Positions 44,319 to 54,734 are shown, numbered from the stretch's first letter. The stretch: 64,000 bases of DNA from Methylomonas sp. MK1 (GCF_000365425.1 NZ_AQOV01000001.1:1426001-1490000); one strand, 5' to 3'. The notes: generated from the sequence alone by a model not told the origin. Numbers and translations are program-made.

Positions 44319-45236
44319 TCAAGTTGCTTGATCTTCCAAATGAAACAGTTTTTTCGGGGCTAGTTTACCATCCAATAGGATTTCCCCCAACCCCAAAAAG
44401 GCCTGCGGCGAGTATATTCTGACCTGACCGGCCATACCGCCGTTAAAGGCTATGCGTTGACCCAGCTTGATTTTTTCGGCCTGTTCAGCGGATAAAGATA
44501 CATTCGGGATGGCTTCCAGGGGTACATCCAGCGCGATCAAGGTATTCTGCAATTGTGCAAAATCCATGGCCTGCAACTGCTGCAAGGTATGAGCCTGATC
44601 AAGATCGAACATGCCCACCTTGGTTCTGCGTAACGCGGTTACCGTACCGCAGTTCCCCAGCCAGTGACCAATATCCTCGGCCAGCGAACGGATATAAGTA
44701 CCCTTCGAGCAAAATACATCCAGCGTCAATTGTCCTACTTCGGCATCGAAATTTAACAACTGCAATTCATAAATAGTGATCGCCCTGGGCTGCCGTTCTA
44801 CGGTTTTACCTTCCCTGGCCAATTCGTACAATTTCTTGCCTTGATGCTTGAGCGCCGAATACATCGGCGGCACCTGCTCAATCGGGCCAGTGAAGTGTTG
44901 CAAACAAGCTTGTATGCGCGCGCCATCCAGTGCCGGCACCGGCATTTCGGCGACGATTTTGCCTTCGCTATCGCCGGTATCGGTCATCACGCCCAACTGC
45001 ACGGTTACCTGATAACGTTTATCGTCATCCAGCATCAAGGCCGACACCTTGGTCGCCTCGCCAAAACATAAGGGCAACAAGCCGGTCGCTAGAGGATCCA
45101 GCGCGCCAGTATGTCCGGCCTTGTTGGCATTAAATAATCGCCTGACTTCCTGCAAGGCCTGATTGGACGACGCACCCAAACGTTTGTCGAGCAGCACGAT
45201 GCCATGCACATCGCGCCCGGACTTACGTTTTGCCAT
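44319..45236 (-). CDS. truB: tRNA pseudouridine(55) synthase
   Basis: 305 aa. The catalytic Asp is in GHTGALDPLATGLLPLCFGEATK. KRYQVTVQLGVMTDTGD and CSKGTYIRSLAEDIG are family motifs, and a PUA-like C-terminus is present. Converts U55 in the T-loop of tRNAs. Its start overlaps the rbfA stop by one base. Confidence 0.97.
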   Translation of the reverse strand: MAKRKSGRDVHGIVLLDKRLGASSNQALQEVRRLFNANKAGHTGALDPLATGLLPLCFGEATKVSALMLDDDKRYQVTVQLGVMTDTGDSEGKIVAEMPVPALDGARIQACLQHFTGPIEQVPPMYSALKHQGKKLYELAREGKTVERQPRAITIYELQLLNFDAEVGQLTLDVFCSKGTYIRSLAEDIGHWLGNCGTVTALRRTKVGMFDLDQAHTLQQLQAMDFAQLQNTLIALDVPLEAIPNVSLSAEQAEKIKLGQRIAFNGGMAGQVRIYSPQAFLGLGEILLDGKLAPKKLFHLEDQAT

Positions 45237-45652
45237 TAATCGTCCTGCTGTGGTTTATCGGTCCCTGCTTCCGGTGCAGCACCAGCGTCCTTACCTTCTT
45301 CGTGATGCAAATCGCCAAGCAATTCGGCAACGCGCATACCGGTATCGAAGGAATGGTCGTAGTAAAAATGCAGCTCGGAGATATGCCGCAAACGCATGCG
45401 TCTAGCCAGTTCATGCCGAATAAACGGCGAAATCTCGTTCAACACCTTCACGTTCGCAAGTTTTCCGGCCTCATCCTGAGCATCCAACACCGTCACATAG
45501 ATCTTAGCAACCGCCAGATCTTTAGACAATTCGACATCGTTGATCGTGACAAAACCCAAACGGCTGTCGTCGACGTCGCGTTGCAATATCGACGCCAATT
45601 CTTTCTGCATTTCCGAAGCTACCCGCTGACTGCGGCCGAACTCTCTTGCCAT
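45236..45652 (-). CDS. rbfA: Ribosome-binding factor A
   Basis: 138 aa KH-like cold-shock ribosome maturation factor acting on the 16S 5' end. RVASEMQKELASIL, VTINDVELSKDLAVAKIYVTVL and LRHISELHFYYDHSFDTGMRVAELL are characteristic. An acidic, Ala-rich tail follows the fold. Overlaps infB and truB by one base each. Confidence 0.95.
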   Translation of the reverse strand: MAREFGRSQRVASEMQKELASILQRDVDDSRLGFVTINDVELSKDLAVAKIYVTVLDAQDEAGKLANVKVLNEISPFIRHELARRMRLRHISELHFYYDHSFDTGMRVAELLGDLHHEEGKDAGAAPEAGTDKPQQDD

Positions 45653-48360
45653 TAGATTTCCCGTCTGACTTCGATACGTTCAAAGACTTCGATCTGATCG
45701 CCGTTTTGCACGTCGTTGTAGTTTTTCACGCCGATACCGCATTCCATGCCCATTTTCACTTCATTGACATCGTCTTTGAAACGGCGCAGAGATTCCAACT
45801 GACCTTCGTAAATCACCACGTTGTTACGTAGCACGCGGATCGGCAGATTGCGTTTGACGAAACCGTCGACCACCATACAACCGGCGACCGCGCCGAATTT
45901 CGGCGAACGGAATACGTCGCGCACCTCGGCCAGACCGACGATTTTTTCCTGAATCTCCGGCGCCAACATCCCGCTAATCGCCCGTTTCACTTCGTCGATC
46001 GCTTCGTAGATGATGCTGTAGTAATGCAGATCGATGTCTTTTTCTTCGATCAATTTACGGGCAACCGCATCGGCGCGGACATTGAAACCGATCAGAATCG
46101 CGCTGGAGGCCAATGCCAGGTTAGCATCGCCTTCGTTGATACCGCCAACACCGCCGAAAATGCATTTAACTTGCACTTCTTCGGTAGACAAGCCGACCAA
46201 AGATTCGCGCAAGGCTTCCAAACTACCCTGCACATCGGTTTTGATAACGACGTTGAGCGTGGAGGTTTCGCCGGCGGACATCCGCGAGAATACATCGTCC
46301 AATTTGGAAGCATGTTGCGCAGCGTGACGGTTGGAACGTTTGCGATCTTCTCGGTGAGCGGCCAGTTCGCGAGCGACGCGTTCGTTTTGCACCACCAGAA
46401 ATTCGTCGCCAGCGTCCGGCGTACCCGAGAGACCGAGAATTTCTACCGGCATACTGGGACCGGCGGATTTGATAGCGTGGGCATTTTCGTCGAACATCGC
46501 CCGAATCCGGCCATACTCGTGTCCGCAAAGGACGAATTCGCCTTTGCTCAGAGTGCCTTTCTGAATCAATATGGTCGCAACCGCACCGCGACCTCTGTCC
46601 AGACGCGATTCGATACAAATACCGGAAGCGATGCCGTCAACCGGCGCTTTCAATTCCAGAACTTCCGCCTGGACGATCAGCGCTTCGATCAATTCGTCGA
46701 TGCCGGTACCGACTTTGGCCGATACCTTCAGAAATTGCACATCGCCGCCCCACTCTTCCGGCACCACATTCAAGGTAGCCAGCTCTTGCATCACCCGATC
46801 CGGATTGGCTTCCGGTTTGTCGATTTTGTTCAAGGCCACGATGATCGGTACATTCGCGGCGCGCGCGTGGTCGATGGCTTCCTTGGTTTGCGGCATAACA
46901 CCATCGTCAGCCGCAACCACCACGATCACAATGTCGGTCACTTCCGCACCACGCGCCCGCATCGCGGTAAACGCGGCATGGCCCGGAGTATCTAAGAAAG
47001 TTACCGCGCCGTGGTCGGTTTTTACCTGATAAGCACCGATGTGCTGGGTAATCCCGCCCGCTTCGCCGGCAGCGACCCGGGTTTTGCGGATGTAATCCAG
47101 CAAAGAAGTTTTACCGTGGTCAACGTGACCCATGATGGTGACGATGGGCGCGCGCAGTTGAACTTTACGTTCGTCGCTGTCACCTTGCACCTCGGCCAGC
47201 ATTTCCTGCTCAAAGTCATCTTCGCTCTGCATGATGGCTTTGTGGCCCATTTCCTCAACCAAAATCACCGCCGTTTCTTGATCGATGGTTTGATTGATAG
47301 TGGACATGATGCCTAGCTTCATCAAATGCTTGATGACTTCGGCAGCCTTGATGTTCATTTTTGCAGCCAAATCCGAAACCACGATGGTTTCCGGAATGGT
47401 TACGTCATAGACAGTCGGCGCAACCGGCTTTTCGAACTTGTGTCGGGCCTGATTGACATCGATCTCGAATTCTGGCTTTTCCCGACGCGAAGGCGCCTTG
47501 CCTTTTTTGCCTTTGCCGCCGCGACGCGCGGCATCGCCGCCGCCACCGATATCCCCATCGGTAGCCGGGCCGCGAGTGGGCTTGAATTCGGCTTTTTTCT
47601 TATGCAGCGTGGTTTGTTGCTGCTTGGCTTCGGCTTTTTGTTTGACTTTTTCCGCGGTTCTTTGCACCGCAGCTTCCAACCTTTCTTTCTTTTCTTTTTC
47701 CAGACGCTGCTCTTCAGTCATCTCCGGCGCGGCACTCGGGGCGGGCGCTTCGACCTTAGCAAGCACTTCAGGCTGAGCTTCAGCAACAACCGGCAACTCC
47801 TCAGTCACCTGCTGCTCTGCCGCAATCGGTTCTGCGGTTGCCGTCACAACCGGCACGGACACCTCAACCGGCTGAGCAATTTCCGCACTGACTACTTGCT
47901 CTTCTGGGACAGACTGAGCAGCCTTCTGTTCATGCAAGTGCTTACGCTTTTCTTCTTCGATAGCTTGTTGCCGTCTCTGTTCGTCCAAAGCTTGTTTGGC
48001 TAATTCGGCCTGTCTTAGCTCGTCGTTAACAGAGGACGCATCGCTGCGCTTGATATAAGTCTTTTGCTTGCGCACCTCGACACTGACGGTTTTCACAGCT
48101 GTACCCGGCGGTGAGGATTGTCTTAATTCGGTTTTGGTGCTGCGTTTCAAGGTAATGCGTTTGGGGGCGGCGGCTTCTTGATCGGCGTCCGACTTGCCGT
48201 GGCGCTTGCGCAAGTGCGCGAGTAATTTGACTTTCTCTTCATCGTTTATCACATCGTCGGGCGCGCTGGCTGTCAAGCCGGCTTCCTTCAATTGTTCTAA
48301 AAAACGTTCCAAAGGGATGCCAACAACCTCTGCCAATTCCTGTACTGTTTTATCGCTCAT
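45652..48360 (-). CDS. infB: Translation initiation factor IF-2
   Basis: 902 aa. N-terminal IF2-N modules ([24 protein letters not shown]) are followed by a long Lys/Glu/Ala/Gln-rich linker (about 90-300). The GTPase domain has [14 protein letters not shown] near residue 409, DTPGHAAF and NKID. C-terminal domains C1 and C2 bind initiator tRNA. Length is normal for gammaproteobacteria. Smaller alternative IF2 forms from internal starts are known in E. coli but cannot be judged here. Confidence 0.97.
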   Translation of the reverse strand: MSDKTVQELAEVVGIPLERFLEQLKEAGLTASAPDDVINDEEKVKLLAHLRKRHGKSDADQEAAAPKRITLKRSTKTELRQSSPPGTAVKTVSVEVRKQKTYIKRSDASSVNDELRQAELAKQALDEQRRQQAIEEEKRKHLHEQKAAQSVPEEQVVSAEIAQPVEVSVPVVTATAEPIAAEQQVTEELPVVAEAQPEVLAKVEAPAPSAAPEMTEEQRLEKEKKERLEAAVQRTAEKVKQKAEAKQQQTTLHKKKAEFKPTRGPATDGDIGGGGDAARRGGKGKKGKAPSRREKPEFEIDVNQARHKFEKPVAPTVYDVTIPETIVVSDLAAKMNIKAAEVIKHLMKLGIMSTINQTIDQETAVILVEEMGHKAIMQSEDDFEQEMLAEVQGDSDERKVQLRAPIVTIMGHVDHGKTSLLDYIRKTRVAAGEAGGITQHIGAYQVKTDHGAVTFLDTPGHAAFTAMRARGAEVTDIVIVVVAADDGVMPQTKEAIDHARAANVPIIVALNKIDKPEANPDRVMQELATLNVVPEEWGGDVQFLKVSAKVGTGIDELIEALIVQAEVLELKAPVDGIASGICIESRLDRGRGAVATILIQKGTLSKGEFVLCGHEYGRIRAMFDENAHAIKSAGPSMPVEILGLSGTPDAGDEFLVVQNERVARELAAHREDRKRSNRHAAQHASKLDDVFSRMSAGETSTLNVVIKTDVQGSLEALRESLVGLSTEEVQVKCIFGGVGGINEGDANLALASSAILIGFNVRADAVARKLIEEKDIDLHYYSIIYEAIDEVKRAISGMLAPEIQEKIVGLAEVRDVFRSPKFGAVAGCMVVDGFVKRNLPIRVLRNNVVIYEGQLESLRRFKDDVNEVKMGMECGIGVKNYNDVQNGDQIEVFERIEVRREI

Positions 48361-48374
48361 AGTATCCTCCTGCC

Positions 48375-49886
48375 TCAGCCCTTATCCTCTGCGAACCAAG
48401 ATTCGCGGGCTTTCATGATTAGTTTACCAGCACGCTCCTCGGTCATGCCGGTAAATTCGATAATGTCGTCTATCGCCTGCTCCGCCAGATCGTCCAAGGT
48501 AACAATGCCCTTGGCAGCCATTTGGTGTGCCAACTCTTCGTCCATCCCATCCATGCTCAACAATTCCTCGCTAGGCACGGCGGTTTCAATTTTTTCTTCG
48601 GACGCGATCGCACTGATCAGCAAAGCGTCCTTGGCGCGAGTGCGCAAAGCTTCTACTAACTCTTCGTCGAAGCCTTCGATCTCCAGCATTTCGTCGACGG
48701 GGATATACGCAATTTCCTCGATATTATTCAATCCCACATCAACCAAGATGCTAGCGATTTCTTCATCGACATCCAGCAACTCCATGAACTGTTGTTTGGA
48801 TTTTGCCGCGGCTTCGTCGTGGTTTTTATCTACCTGCGCGGCGTCTTGAATATTTAGTTCCCAACCCGTCAATTCGGTTGCCAAGCGCACATTCTGACCA
48901 CCGCGACCGATAGCTTGCGACAAACTGTCGGTGGCAACCGCCACGTCCATGCTGTGCTTATCTTCATCGACCACAATCGATTGAATTTCCGCTGGCGACA
49001 TGGCATTAATCACGAATTGCGCGTCGTTGCTGTTCCATAAAATAATATCAACCCGTTCGCCAGCCAACTCATTGGAGATAGCTTGCACCCTGGAGCCGCG
49101 CATACCGACACAAGCACCGATGGGATCCAGACGCGGGTCGTTGGCTCTGACGGCGATTTTCGCGCGGGAACCGGGATCGCGAGCCGCCGCCAAAATCTCG
49201 ATCAAGCCTTCACCGACTTCCGGCACTTCCAAACGAAACAGCGCGATCAATAATTCAGGCGCGGTGCGGCTGACAAACAGCTGTGGACCGCGCGGCTCTG
49301 AGCGCACAGCTTTCAAATAACCACGGACCCTGTCACCCATTCTCACTGGCTCTTTCGGGATCATATCTTCCCGGGCAATATAGGCTTCGACATGGCCACC
49401 CAAATCCAAGTAAACACTGCCTTTTTCCAAGCGCTTCACGACGCCGGTGACCAACTCGCCAACCCGATCTTGATAGGCTTCGACAATTTTCTTGCGCTCG
49501 GCTTCGCGAACTTTCTGAATGATGACTTGTTTGGCTGTTTGCGCCGCGATCCGGCAAAAATCGACCGATTCGATCTCTTCTTCCACATAGTCGCCAACTT
49601 GAATATTAGGATTATCGAATTGCGCAACTTCCAGCAACACCTGCCAGCCTGGATGCTCGACGTCGCCGTTGATTTCCGGATTGGCATCGACCACCAGCCA
49701 ACGACGATAGGTCGAATAATCGCCGGTATGACGATCAATGGCTACTCGGGCTTTAATCGGGTTTTCATAACGCTTGACAGTCGCCGCTTCCAAAGCGGAC
49801 TCAATGGCCTGAAAGATAATTTCCTTGTCTATTTCCTTTTCGTTAGCAAAAACGTCTGCTACTAATAAAATCTCTTTATTTGCCAC
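48375..49886 (-). CDS. nusA: Transcription termination/antitermination factor NusA
   Basis: 503 aa. N-terminal RNAP-binding domain (1-125), S1 ([30 protein letters not shown]), two KH domains ([41 protein letters not shown]) and two C-terminal acidic HhH repeats as in E. coli. It modulates pausing and termination. Since NusA acts on hairpins, the hairpin-rich leader of its own operon is a natural target. Overlaps rimP by 11 nt. Confidence 0.97.
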   Translation of the reverse strand: MANKEILLVADVFANEKEIDKEIIFQAIESALEAATVKRYENPIKARVAIDRHTGDYSTYRRWLVVDANPEINGDVEHPGWQVLLEVAQFDNPNIQVGDYVEEEIESVDFCRIAAQTAKQVIIQKVREAERKKIVEAYQDRVGELVTGVVKRLEKGSVYLDLGGHVEAYIAREDMIPKEPVRMGDRVRGYLKAVRSEPRGPQLFVSRTAPELLIALFRLEVPEVGEGLIEILAAARDPGSRAKIAVRANDPRLDPIGACVGMRGSRVQAISNELAGERVDIILWNSNDAQFVINAMSPAEIQSIVVDEDKHSMDVAVATDSLSQAIGRGGQNVRLATELTGWELNIQDAAQVDKNHDEAAAKSKQQFMELLDVDEEIASILVDVGLNNIEEIAYIPVDEMLEIEGFDEELVEALRTRAKDALLISAIASEEKIETAVPSEELLSMDGMDEELAHQMAAKGIVTLDDLAEQAIDDIIEFTGMTEERAGKLIMKARESWFAEDKG

Positions 49887-50361
49887 TGCGACCTCCTTTA
49901 GTGAGTAAGTAATCCGGCACCAAGCGTGCCTTGCTCATTGCCTGAAACGGGATGTTTAATAATTGTTCGCCATCCTGCAACAGAACAGTCTCGCCTTCGA
50001 CGGCCTTAATCTGCCCGGTAATTTTGCGGCGTTTATCGATGGGTTTAAATAAACTCACCAGTACAGTGCTCCCCAAAAAGCGTTGAAATTGGCTGAGCTT
50101 GAAAAAAGGCCGATCCGCACCAGGCGAAGAAACTTCCAATTGATATTCGCCTTGAATCGGATCTTCGACATCCAGCGCTCCACTGAGCTGATGACTGACC
50201 TTGGTGCAATCTTCCAGCAAAATACCGTTTTCGCTGTCGATATAAATGCGCAACATGCCGTGTGTAGGATGCGGGTTGTACTCTATTCCCACACACTCAT
50301 AGCCAAGACCTTCCACAATTGGCTCGATCAAATCCACCAAATGTTCAGGAGCCTGTTTCAT
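49876..50361 (-). CDS. rimP: Ribosome maturation factor RimP
   Basis: 161 aa. VEPIVEGLGYECVGIEYNPHPTHGMLRIYID, DCTKVSHQLSGALDVEDPIQGEYQLEVSSPGADRPFF are the RimP N-domain; the C-domain is the Sm-like ITGQIKAVEGETVLL. Needed for 30S maturation. First protein gene of the operon; start ATG 50361. Confidence 0.95.
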   Translation of the reverse strand: MKQAPEHLVDLIEPIVEGLGYECVGIEYNPHPTHGMLRIYIDSENGILLEDCTKVSHQLSGALDVEDPIQGEYQLEVSSPGADRPFFKLSQFQRFLGSTVLVSLFKPIDKRRKITGQIKAVEGETVLLQDGEQLLNIPFQAMSKARLVPDYLLTKGGRSGK

Positions 50362-50383
50362 TAACGCCTCGCCTTTTCAAACC

Positions 50384-50408
50384 CAAAAAAAAAGAGCCTC
50401 AGGCTCTT
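50384..50408 (-). terminator. Terminator-like hairpin directly before rimP
   Basis: AAGAGCC (50392-50398) pairs with GGCTCTT (50402-50408), then a run of T on the minus strand (A-run 50384-50393), about 25 nt before the rimP ATG. It would attenuate transcription into rimP-nusA-infB. Confidence 0.75.
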
Positions 50409-50459
50409 CCATAAACAACCAAAACCCATGGGCTTCGCGTTTTTCGAAAGCCCACAAAA

Positions 50460-50608
50460 GAAAAAACCCCTTGAAGGGGCTTTCTTAGCAAAACCACGCC
50501 TGAAACAGCATTGAGGAGAACACCCTCGTTTATCGAGACACTTATCTCAAAAAACCACGCTTATCAGGAAACAATTTCCCGCCTCAAAAACTGCGGCGAA
50601 AAATTAAA
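50460..50608 (-). ncRNA. Candidate leader RNA or small RNA upstream of rimP
   Basis: Predicted transcript of about 148 nt from the promoter at 50615-50643 to the first terminator. It contains small potential stems (GAGA/TCTC, CTCG/CGAG) and a repeated GCGTGGTTTT. It has no coding sequence. It may be a free sRNA or the terminated form of an attenuated rimP-nusA-infB leader. Confidence 0.3.
50461..50479 (-). terminator. Upstream terminator-like hairpin in the rimP leader
   Basis: CCCCTT-CAAGGGG stem on the minus strand (50467-50470 with 50475-50479, loop TTGA region) followed by TTTTTT (50461-50466). Confidence 0.75.
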
Positions 50609-50614
50609 AATCGA

Positions 50615-50643
50615 ATTATAACCATATCTTTCAAGGAAGTAAA
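50615..50643 (-). promoter_or_regulatory. Sigma-70 promoter in the rimP leader
   Basis: TTTACT (50638-50643), 17-nt spacer, perfect TATAAT (50615-50620) on the minus strand. Start predicted near 50608, about 250 nt upstream of rimP. Confidence 0.6.
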
Positions 50644-50914
50644 TCGACATTGCACTCCACCAGACAAGATTGGCTAAATCCTGGAGCCTACACTCTCGAC
50701 AGAATTGTCGTTAGCACCGAATTTAGAAAGATAACATTGGAGACAAAGTCAGCAAATTGCCAGGAAGCTCGCTCGCCAGCGAAATCTAAAAAGGAAAAGC
50801 ATTGAGCTGATCGCCGCAATTACTCAGTTGCCTGTAAATTGAAACAAGGAACGTCGCGAATTTGGGAGGCTTTAGCCGATCAACCGGTATTGCGAGGAGA
50901 GTTGTTGTTTCAGG

Positions 50915-50990
<76 letters not shown>

Positions 50991-51013
50991 AGCGACTTAA
51001 CCTAAAACCAGAA

Positions 51014-51089
<76 letters not shown>

Positions 51090-51103
51090 GTCAAGAGCCG
51101 CGC

Positions 51104-51132
51104 ATTAAACTAGGTTATAAACAATTAGTCAA
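51104..51132 (-). promoter_or_regulatory. Promoter of the tandem tRNA-Phe genes
   Basis: TTGACT (51127-51132), 17-nt spacer, TTTAAT (51104-51109) on the minus strand. It is followed by a GC-rich GCGCGGC discriminator, the hallmark of stringently controlled stable-RNA promoters. Start about 8 nt before the mature tRNA. Confidence 0.75.
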
Positions 51133-51281
51133 GGAAAATACCGTTATTGCCGGCTAGCTGGACAGCAGGCGGCGATTTATGCAATTCTTGCGCACCGCAA
51201 ATTCCTGGCATTTTTATCATGAAATATCGGGCTTTGAAGACACAACACCCATTGAAACAACCCAAGCACACGAGACCGCCT

Positions 51282-52103
51282 ATGCAAGCTTTCACCGACA
51301 TCCGCGCCCTGATAATAGACATGGATGGCGTCCTTTGGCACGGCGACCGAGCTCAAGCAGGACTCGTTGAGTTTTTTCAGATACTACGCGATTTAAAGCT
51401 GCCTTTCATCCTGGCCACCAATAACGCCAGCCTGACAGCAGAACAATACGTCGACAAACTGGCGAAAATGGGCGTAACGGTAGCGTTGAACGAAATCCTG
51501 ACCTCGGGCATGGCTACCGCACTGTATTTATCCGAACGCTATGACCCACAAACGACTCGCGTATTTGTGATTGGCGGCATCGGTGCCCGGCAACCGCTGC
51601 AGGATTTGGGCTTTAAACTTACCGGACTTTACGAGACGGAGCCGGATCAGCGCGCGCATCTGGTTGTTTGCGGCATGGACCGAGAACTGAGCTGGGACAA
51701 ACTGGCCACCGCCACTCTAAATCTGCGGGCGGGCGCGCACTTCATCGGCACCAACGGTGACCTATCGCTACCTACCGAACGCGGCGAAACACATGGCAAC
51801 GGTGCCATTCTGGCAGGCTTGACCGCTTCCACCGGCATTAAGCCGATGATTATCGGTAAACCGGAGCCTATTATTTATCGACAGGCATTGAGGCTGTTGA
51901 ATGTCGACCCGGCCTATACTGTCGCTATCGGCGACCGGCTGGACACCGACATTCTCGGCGCAGTGCGCACCGGTATCCGCAGCCTGATGGTCCTAAGTGG
52001 CGTATCCAGCGAACAAGACGTCGCCGCAGCCGATTTCGGTCCAACCTGGATTGTGCCGGACATCCGCGACATCACCGAGCTGTTGGGTAACAGCAAACTT
52101 TAA
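51282..52103 (+). CDS. HAD superfamily IIA phosphatase (NagD-like)
   Basis: 273 aa from ATG 51282. A longer frame to 51147 adds residues not seen in the family. The catalytic motif is DMDGVLWHGD (nucleophile and acid Asp). Motif II is in FILATNNAS, motif III K in IIGKPEP, and motif IV is AIGDRLDTDILGA. The IIA cap suggests a small sugar- or nucleotide-phosphate substrate, perhaps phosphoglycolate-type. It lies 33 nt upstream of dhaK on the same strand, so glycerone or glycerol phosphate is a possible substrate. Confidence 0.9.
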   Translation: MQAFTDIRALIIDMDGVLWHGDRAQAGLVEFFQILRDLKLPFILATNNASLTAEQYVDKLAKMGVTVALNEILTSGMATALYLSERYDPQTTRVFVIGGIGARQPLQDLGFKLTGLYETEPDQRAHLVVCGMDRELSWDKLATATLNLRAGAHFIGTNGDLSLPTERGETHGNGAILAGLTASTGIKPMIIGKPEPIIYRQALRLLNVDPAYTVAIGDRLDTDILGAVRTGIRSLMVLSGVSSEQDVAAADFGPTWIVPDIRDITELLGNSKL

Positions 52104-52136
52104 GCTCTTCTCAGACCAATACAGCATAGACGAATC

Positions 52137-53123
52137 ATGAAAAAATTTATCGACAGCCCGGACACCTTATTGCAAACCAGCCTACAGGGCTTTGCCAAAG
52201 CCCATGCCGACATCGTGCAATTCAATCCTGAGCCGCGATTTGTATATCGCAACGTGCGTAAAATCGGCAAGGTCGCGCTGATTTCCGGCGGCGGCTCAGG
52301 CCATGAACCGCTGCACAGCGGCTTCGTAGGCTTCGGCATGCTGGATGCCGCCTGCCCCGGACAGGTATTTACTTCACCAACGCCGGACCAAATGCTGGCT
52401 GCAGCACAAACCGTGGACGGTGGCGCGGGCGTGCTGTTTATCGTTAAAAATTACGCCGGCGATGTAATGAATTTTGAAATGACCGCCGAGATGCTTGATT
52501 TACCCAACGCCAGCGTCCTGATTGACGACGATATTTCCCTACCAAAAACCCACAGCATTGGCCGTAGAGGCGTGGCCGGCACCGCCATCGTCGAGAAAAT
52601 CGTCGGCGCCGCCGCGGAATCCGGCGCTGACTTAGCCGCCTGCAAGGCACTGGGCAAACGTGTCAATCGGGCTACCGCCTCCATGGGTATCGCCTTAACC
52701 AGCTGTACGGTGCCGGCCTTAGGCCACCCAACTTTTGCTATTGCGGACGACGAAATCGAAATGGGTGTCGGCATCCACGGCGAACGCGGTCGCGAAACGG
52801 TGAAACTGGCGAGCGCCAGCGAAATTGTCGAACAATTAGCCGGACATATTTTCGACGAATTGAAACCGGCTTCAGGCCAAGCCGTGTTGCTGCATGTGAA
52901 CGGCTTCGGCGCCACACCGCTGATCGAACTACATTTGATTTACGAATTGGCCTGGCAATATTTCAGCAAACGCGGATTAATCATCCAGCGCTCTTTGGTC
53001 GGTAACTTCACCACCTCGCTGGATATGGCCGGCTGTTCGCTAACGCTGACGATGCTGGACGAAGAAATGCTGGGTTTGTGGGATGCACCGGTGAATACCG
53101 CTGCGTTGCGCTGGGGTTGTTGA
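52137..53123 (+). CDS. dhaK: Dihydroxyacetone kinase subunit DhaK
   Basis: 328 aa. Binds dihydroxyacetone covalently through His: EMGVGIHGERGRET holds the substrate His. ISGGGSGHEPLHSGFVG and VLFIVKNYAGDVMNFEMTAEM are family motifs. Acts with DhaL, which carries ADP/ATP. The length is that of the K subunit alone (not the fused ATP-type kinase). No dhaM is present in the window, so phosphoryl supply (PTS or ATP) is open. Converges with dhaL, 13 nt apart. Confidence 0.94.
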   Translation: MKKFIDSPDTLLQTSLQGFAKAHADIVQFNPEPRFVYRNVRKIGKVALISGGGSGHEPLHSGFVGFGMLDAACPGQVFTSPTPDQMLAAAQTVDGGAGVLFIVKNYAGDVMNFEMTAEMLDLPNASVLIDDDISLPKTHSIGRRGVAGTAIVEKIVGAAAESGADLAACKALGKRVNRATASMGIALTSCTVPALGHPTFAIADDEIEMGVGIHGERGRETVKLASASEIVEQLAGHIFDELKPASGQAVLLHVNGFGATPLIELHLIYELAWQYFSKRGLIIQRSLVGNFTTSLDMAGCSLTLTMLDEEMLGLWDAPVNTAALRWGC

Positions 53124-53136
53124 AACGGGTAACGAC

Positions 53137-53784
53137 CTAAGCGGCTTGCGCTTGGGCGTTTTTCAACACCTCGGCTATCGCCGCGATCATCAGCTGCGCA
53201 GTCTTGGCACCGGCATCGATATGGCCTTTGCTGCGCTCGCCCAGAAAGGAAGCGCGGCCCTTGGTAGCCAGCATGTCCCGAGTCGCTTCCACGCCTTCTG
53301 CCGCCACCAGGCTTAGGCTATCCAGAATCTCGGCCAGCGGCTTACCCGCAGCCGCCTGCTCCCGCAACTCCTTGGCGACCGGCACTAGCACATCCAGCAT
53401 GGTCTTCTCACCAACATCAGACTTGCCGCGTTGCTTCACAGCCTCGACTGCCTGCAAAAATGCATCAGAAAACCCAGCCAGATCGATAAGCTTGTCCTTA
53501 GCATTCTTTGCCAACGCGATGAATAAAGTCGCGTACAAAGATCCGGACGCGCCACCGACAGCAGCCATCACCGTCATACCAATTTTCTGCCACGCAGCAA
53601 CCCAGTCGAGTGTCGCTATCTCACCGGCATGCTCGCGTAAGGCCTGCAAACCACGCTGTAAATTAAACACATGGTCGCCGTCGCCTATCGCTTGATCCAG
53701 TTCGGTTACTTCCTGGGCATGCGCATCGATAGTATCGATCAGTGCTTGAATCAATTCCGGAAACAATGATGGGGTCAATGACAT
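53137..53784 (-). CDS. dhaL: Dihydroxyacetone kinase subunit DhaL
   Basis: 215 aa from ATG 53784, chosen for GGAGG 4 nt upstream; a longer frame reaches 53823. The nucleotide/Mg site is seen as ELDQAIGDGDHVFNLQRGL and the phosphate loop as GGASGSLYATLF; the all-helical fold is typical. Transfers phosphate to DHA bound on DhaK. It lies tail-to-tail with dhaK instead of in an operon, which is unusual. Confidence 0.93.
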   Translation of the reverse strand: MSLTPSLFPELIQALIDTIDAHAQEVTELDQAIGDGDHVFNLQRGLQALREHAGEIATLDWVAAWQKIGMTVMAAVGGASGSLYATLFIALAKNAKDKLIDLAGFSDAFLQAVEAVKQRGKSDVGEKTMLDVLVPVAKELREQAAAGKPLAEILDSLSLVAAEGVEATRDMLATKGRASFLGERSKGHIDAGAKTAQLMIAAIAEVLKNAQAQAA

Positions 53785-53949
53785 GCAGCCTCCGCACAAC
53801 AAAACAATTTGACAGAGGAGCATAGCTAAAACGCACTACTACTGTCCAGCTGTCAGCATTTGTCGCTGCATACGGGACTAAAAAAAATGGCAATACGCCA
53901 GAATTCGTTAGCCCAATACCGGCTGGGCATAATTGAAATGAATTACGAT

Positions 53950-54498
53950 TTAACTATTTTCCAGAACCAGGGAATCCAGCAATGGCAACTCTGCATCCGG
54001 GTCATACACGCTGAAGCGGTATTTCTCCTTCAAGTATTCCAAAAGCCAGGCGTTGGTGTCGGCTCTGCGCTGCCCGGCAGCCTCGTTCATTTGTTGTAAG
54101 CGCTGACGCACCGCGTGTTGCGGCAGTAACAACAACTCAATATCGGCCATCGACACGAATTTTTCCGGATCAGGGTTCTTGCCGTTAAAAATCTTGAATA
54201 GCTGATGCTTTTTTAAGCCCAAATGCGTATTGAGCTCATCTTTAAACTCGATGAATAACGGTAACAAATCGCTGCCGACGCACGTGTCTTCATGCAGTTT
54301 GTGTAAACGATTAAGCAAATGGTAGACCGCAAACCGGTACAATTCGGACTCGCGCACAAACAACCGAGCCGCCATGGCACGCACGGCAATTCGGTCGGAA
54401 TTGTTCAACCGAATGGAAACAATGTGCTTTTTATCGTCTAAAAGATGTTCGTTGTCGTTCAACGCAAGTCCTTTGTGAGTAATCGCCGGCAAACTCAC
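53950..54498 (-). CDS. Conserved hypothetical protein with RHH-like N-terminus
   Basis: 182 aa, not recognised. Residues about 23-65 (HIVSIRLNNSDRIAVRAMAARLFVRESELYRFAVYHLLNRL) look like a ribbon-helix-helix DNA-binding module: a beta strand then two helices. The rest is helical and charged. No membrane segments or signal. It diverges from argD. A transcriptional role is a guess from the N-terminus. Confidence 0.65.
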   Translation of the reverse strand: MSLPAITHKGLALNDNEHLLDDKKHIVSIRLNNSDRIAVRAMAARLFVRESELYRFAVYHLLNRLHKLHEDTCVGSDLLPLFIEFKDELNTHLGLKKHQLFKIFNGKNPDPEKFVSMADIELLLLPQHAVRQRLQQMNEAAGQRRADTNAWLLEYLKEKYRFSVYDPDAELPLLDSLVLENS

Positions 54499-54648
54499 AC
54501 CGGTCGAAACAGCTTAATTTGCGAGAATTTAAAGCATCAATGTTACAGATTTATAACAAACACCCCGACACGCGAAAATTTCCTGTAAGCCACTCCAATA
54601 GGGTTTACTAGTCGAGCAAATCAGCGGATTTTCAGGAAAAACTATTTA

Positions 54649-54677
54649 TTGCTTATATGAGATGAAAAAAATATAAT
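54649..54677 (+). promoter_or_regulatory. Promoter of argD-argF
   Basis: TTGCTT (54649-54654), 17-nt spacer, perfect TATAAT (54672-54677). Start predicted near 54684, leader about 50 nt. I did not find a convincing ArgR box pair over it. Confidence 0.7.
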
Positions 54678-54734
54678 CGCGCGCTTTTTTCGAGCGAATA
54701 GCGTTTTTCAAAACACTTTCAGAGCCTTAGCACA

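Larger units (their letters stand above)
50362..50914. other. Gene-free leader region between tRNA-Phe genes and rimP
   Basis: 553 nt without an ORF I would support. It holds, on the minus strand, a good sigma-70 promoter (50615-50643) and two rho-independent terminator-like hairpins (50461-50479 and 50384-50408). A third stem-loop lies between the hairpins (TGGGCTT 50429-50435 with 50448-50454). Confidence 0.7.

Noticed and set aside
46024..46995. 323-codon plus-strand frame opposite infB
   Set aside because: Antisense shadow of the conserved IF-2 G-domain; no plausible protein features.
53911..53928. Terminator after the RHH-like gene
   Set aside because: A short GCCCA/TGGGC stem exists but there is no U-tract and the loop is wide.
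54499..54734. ArgR boxes before argD
   Set aside because: AT-rich DNA is present but no pair of the 18-bp palindromes could be recognised.
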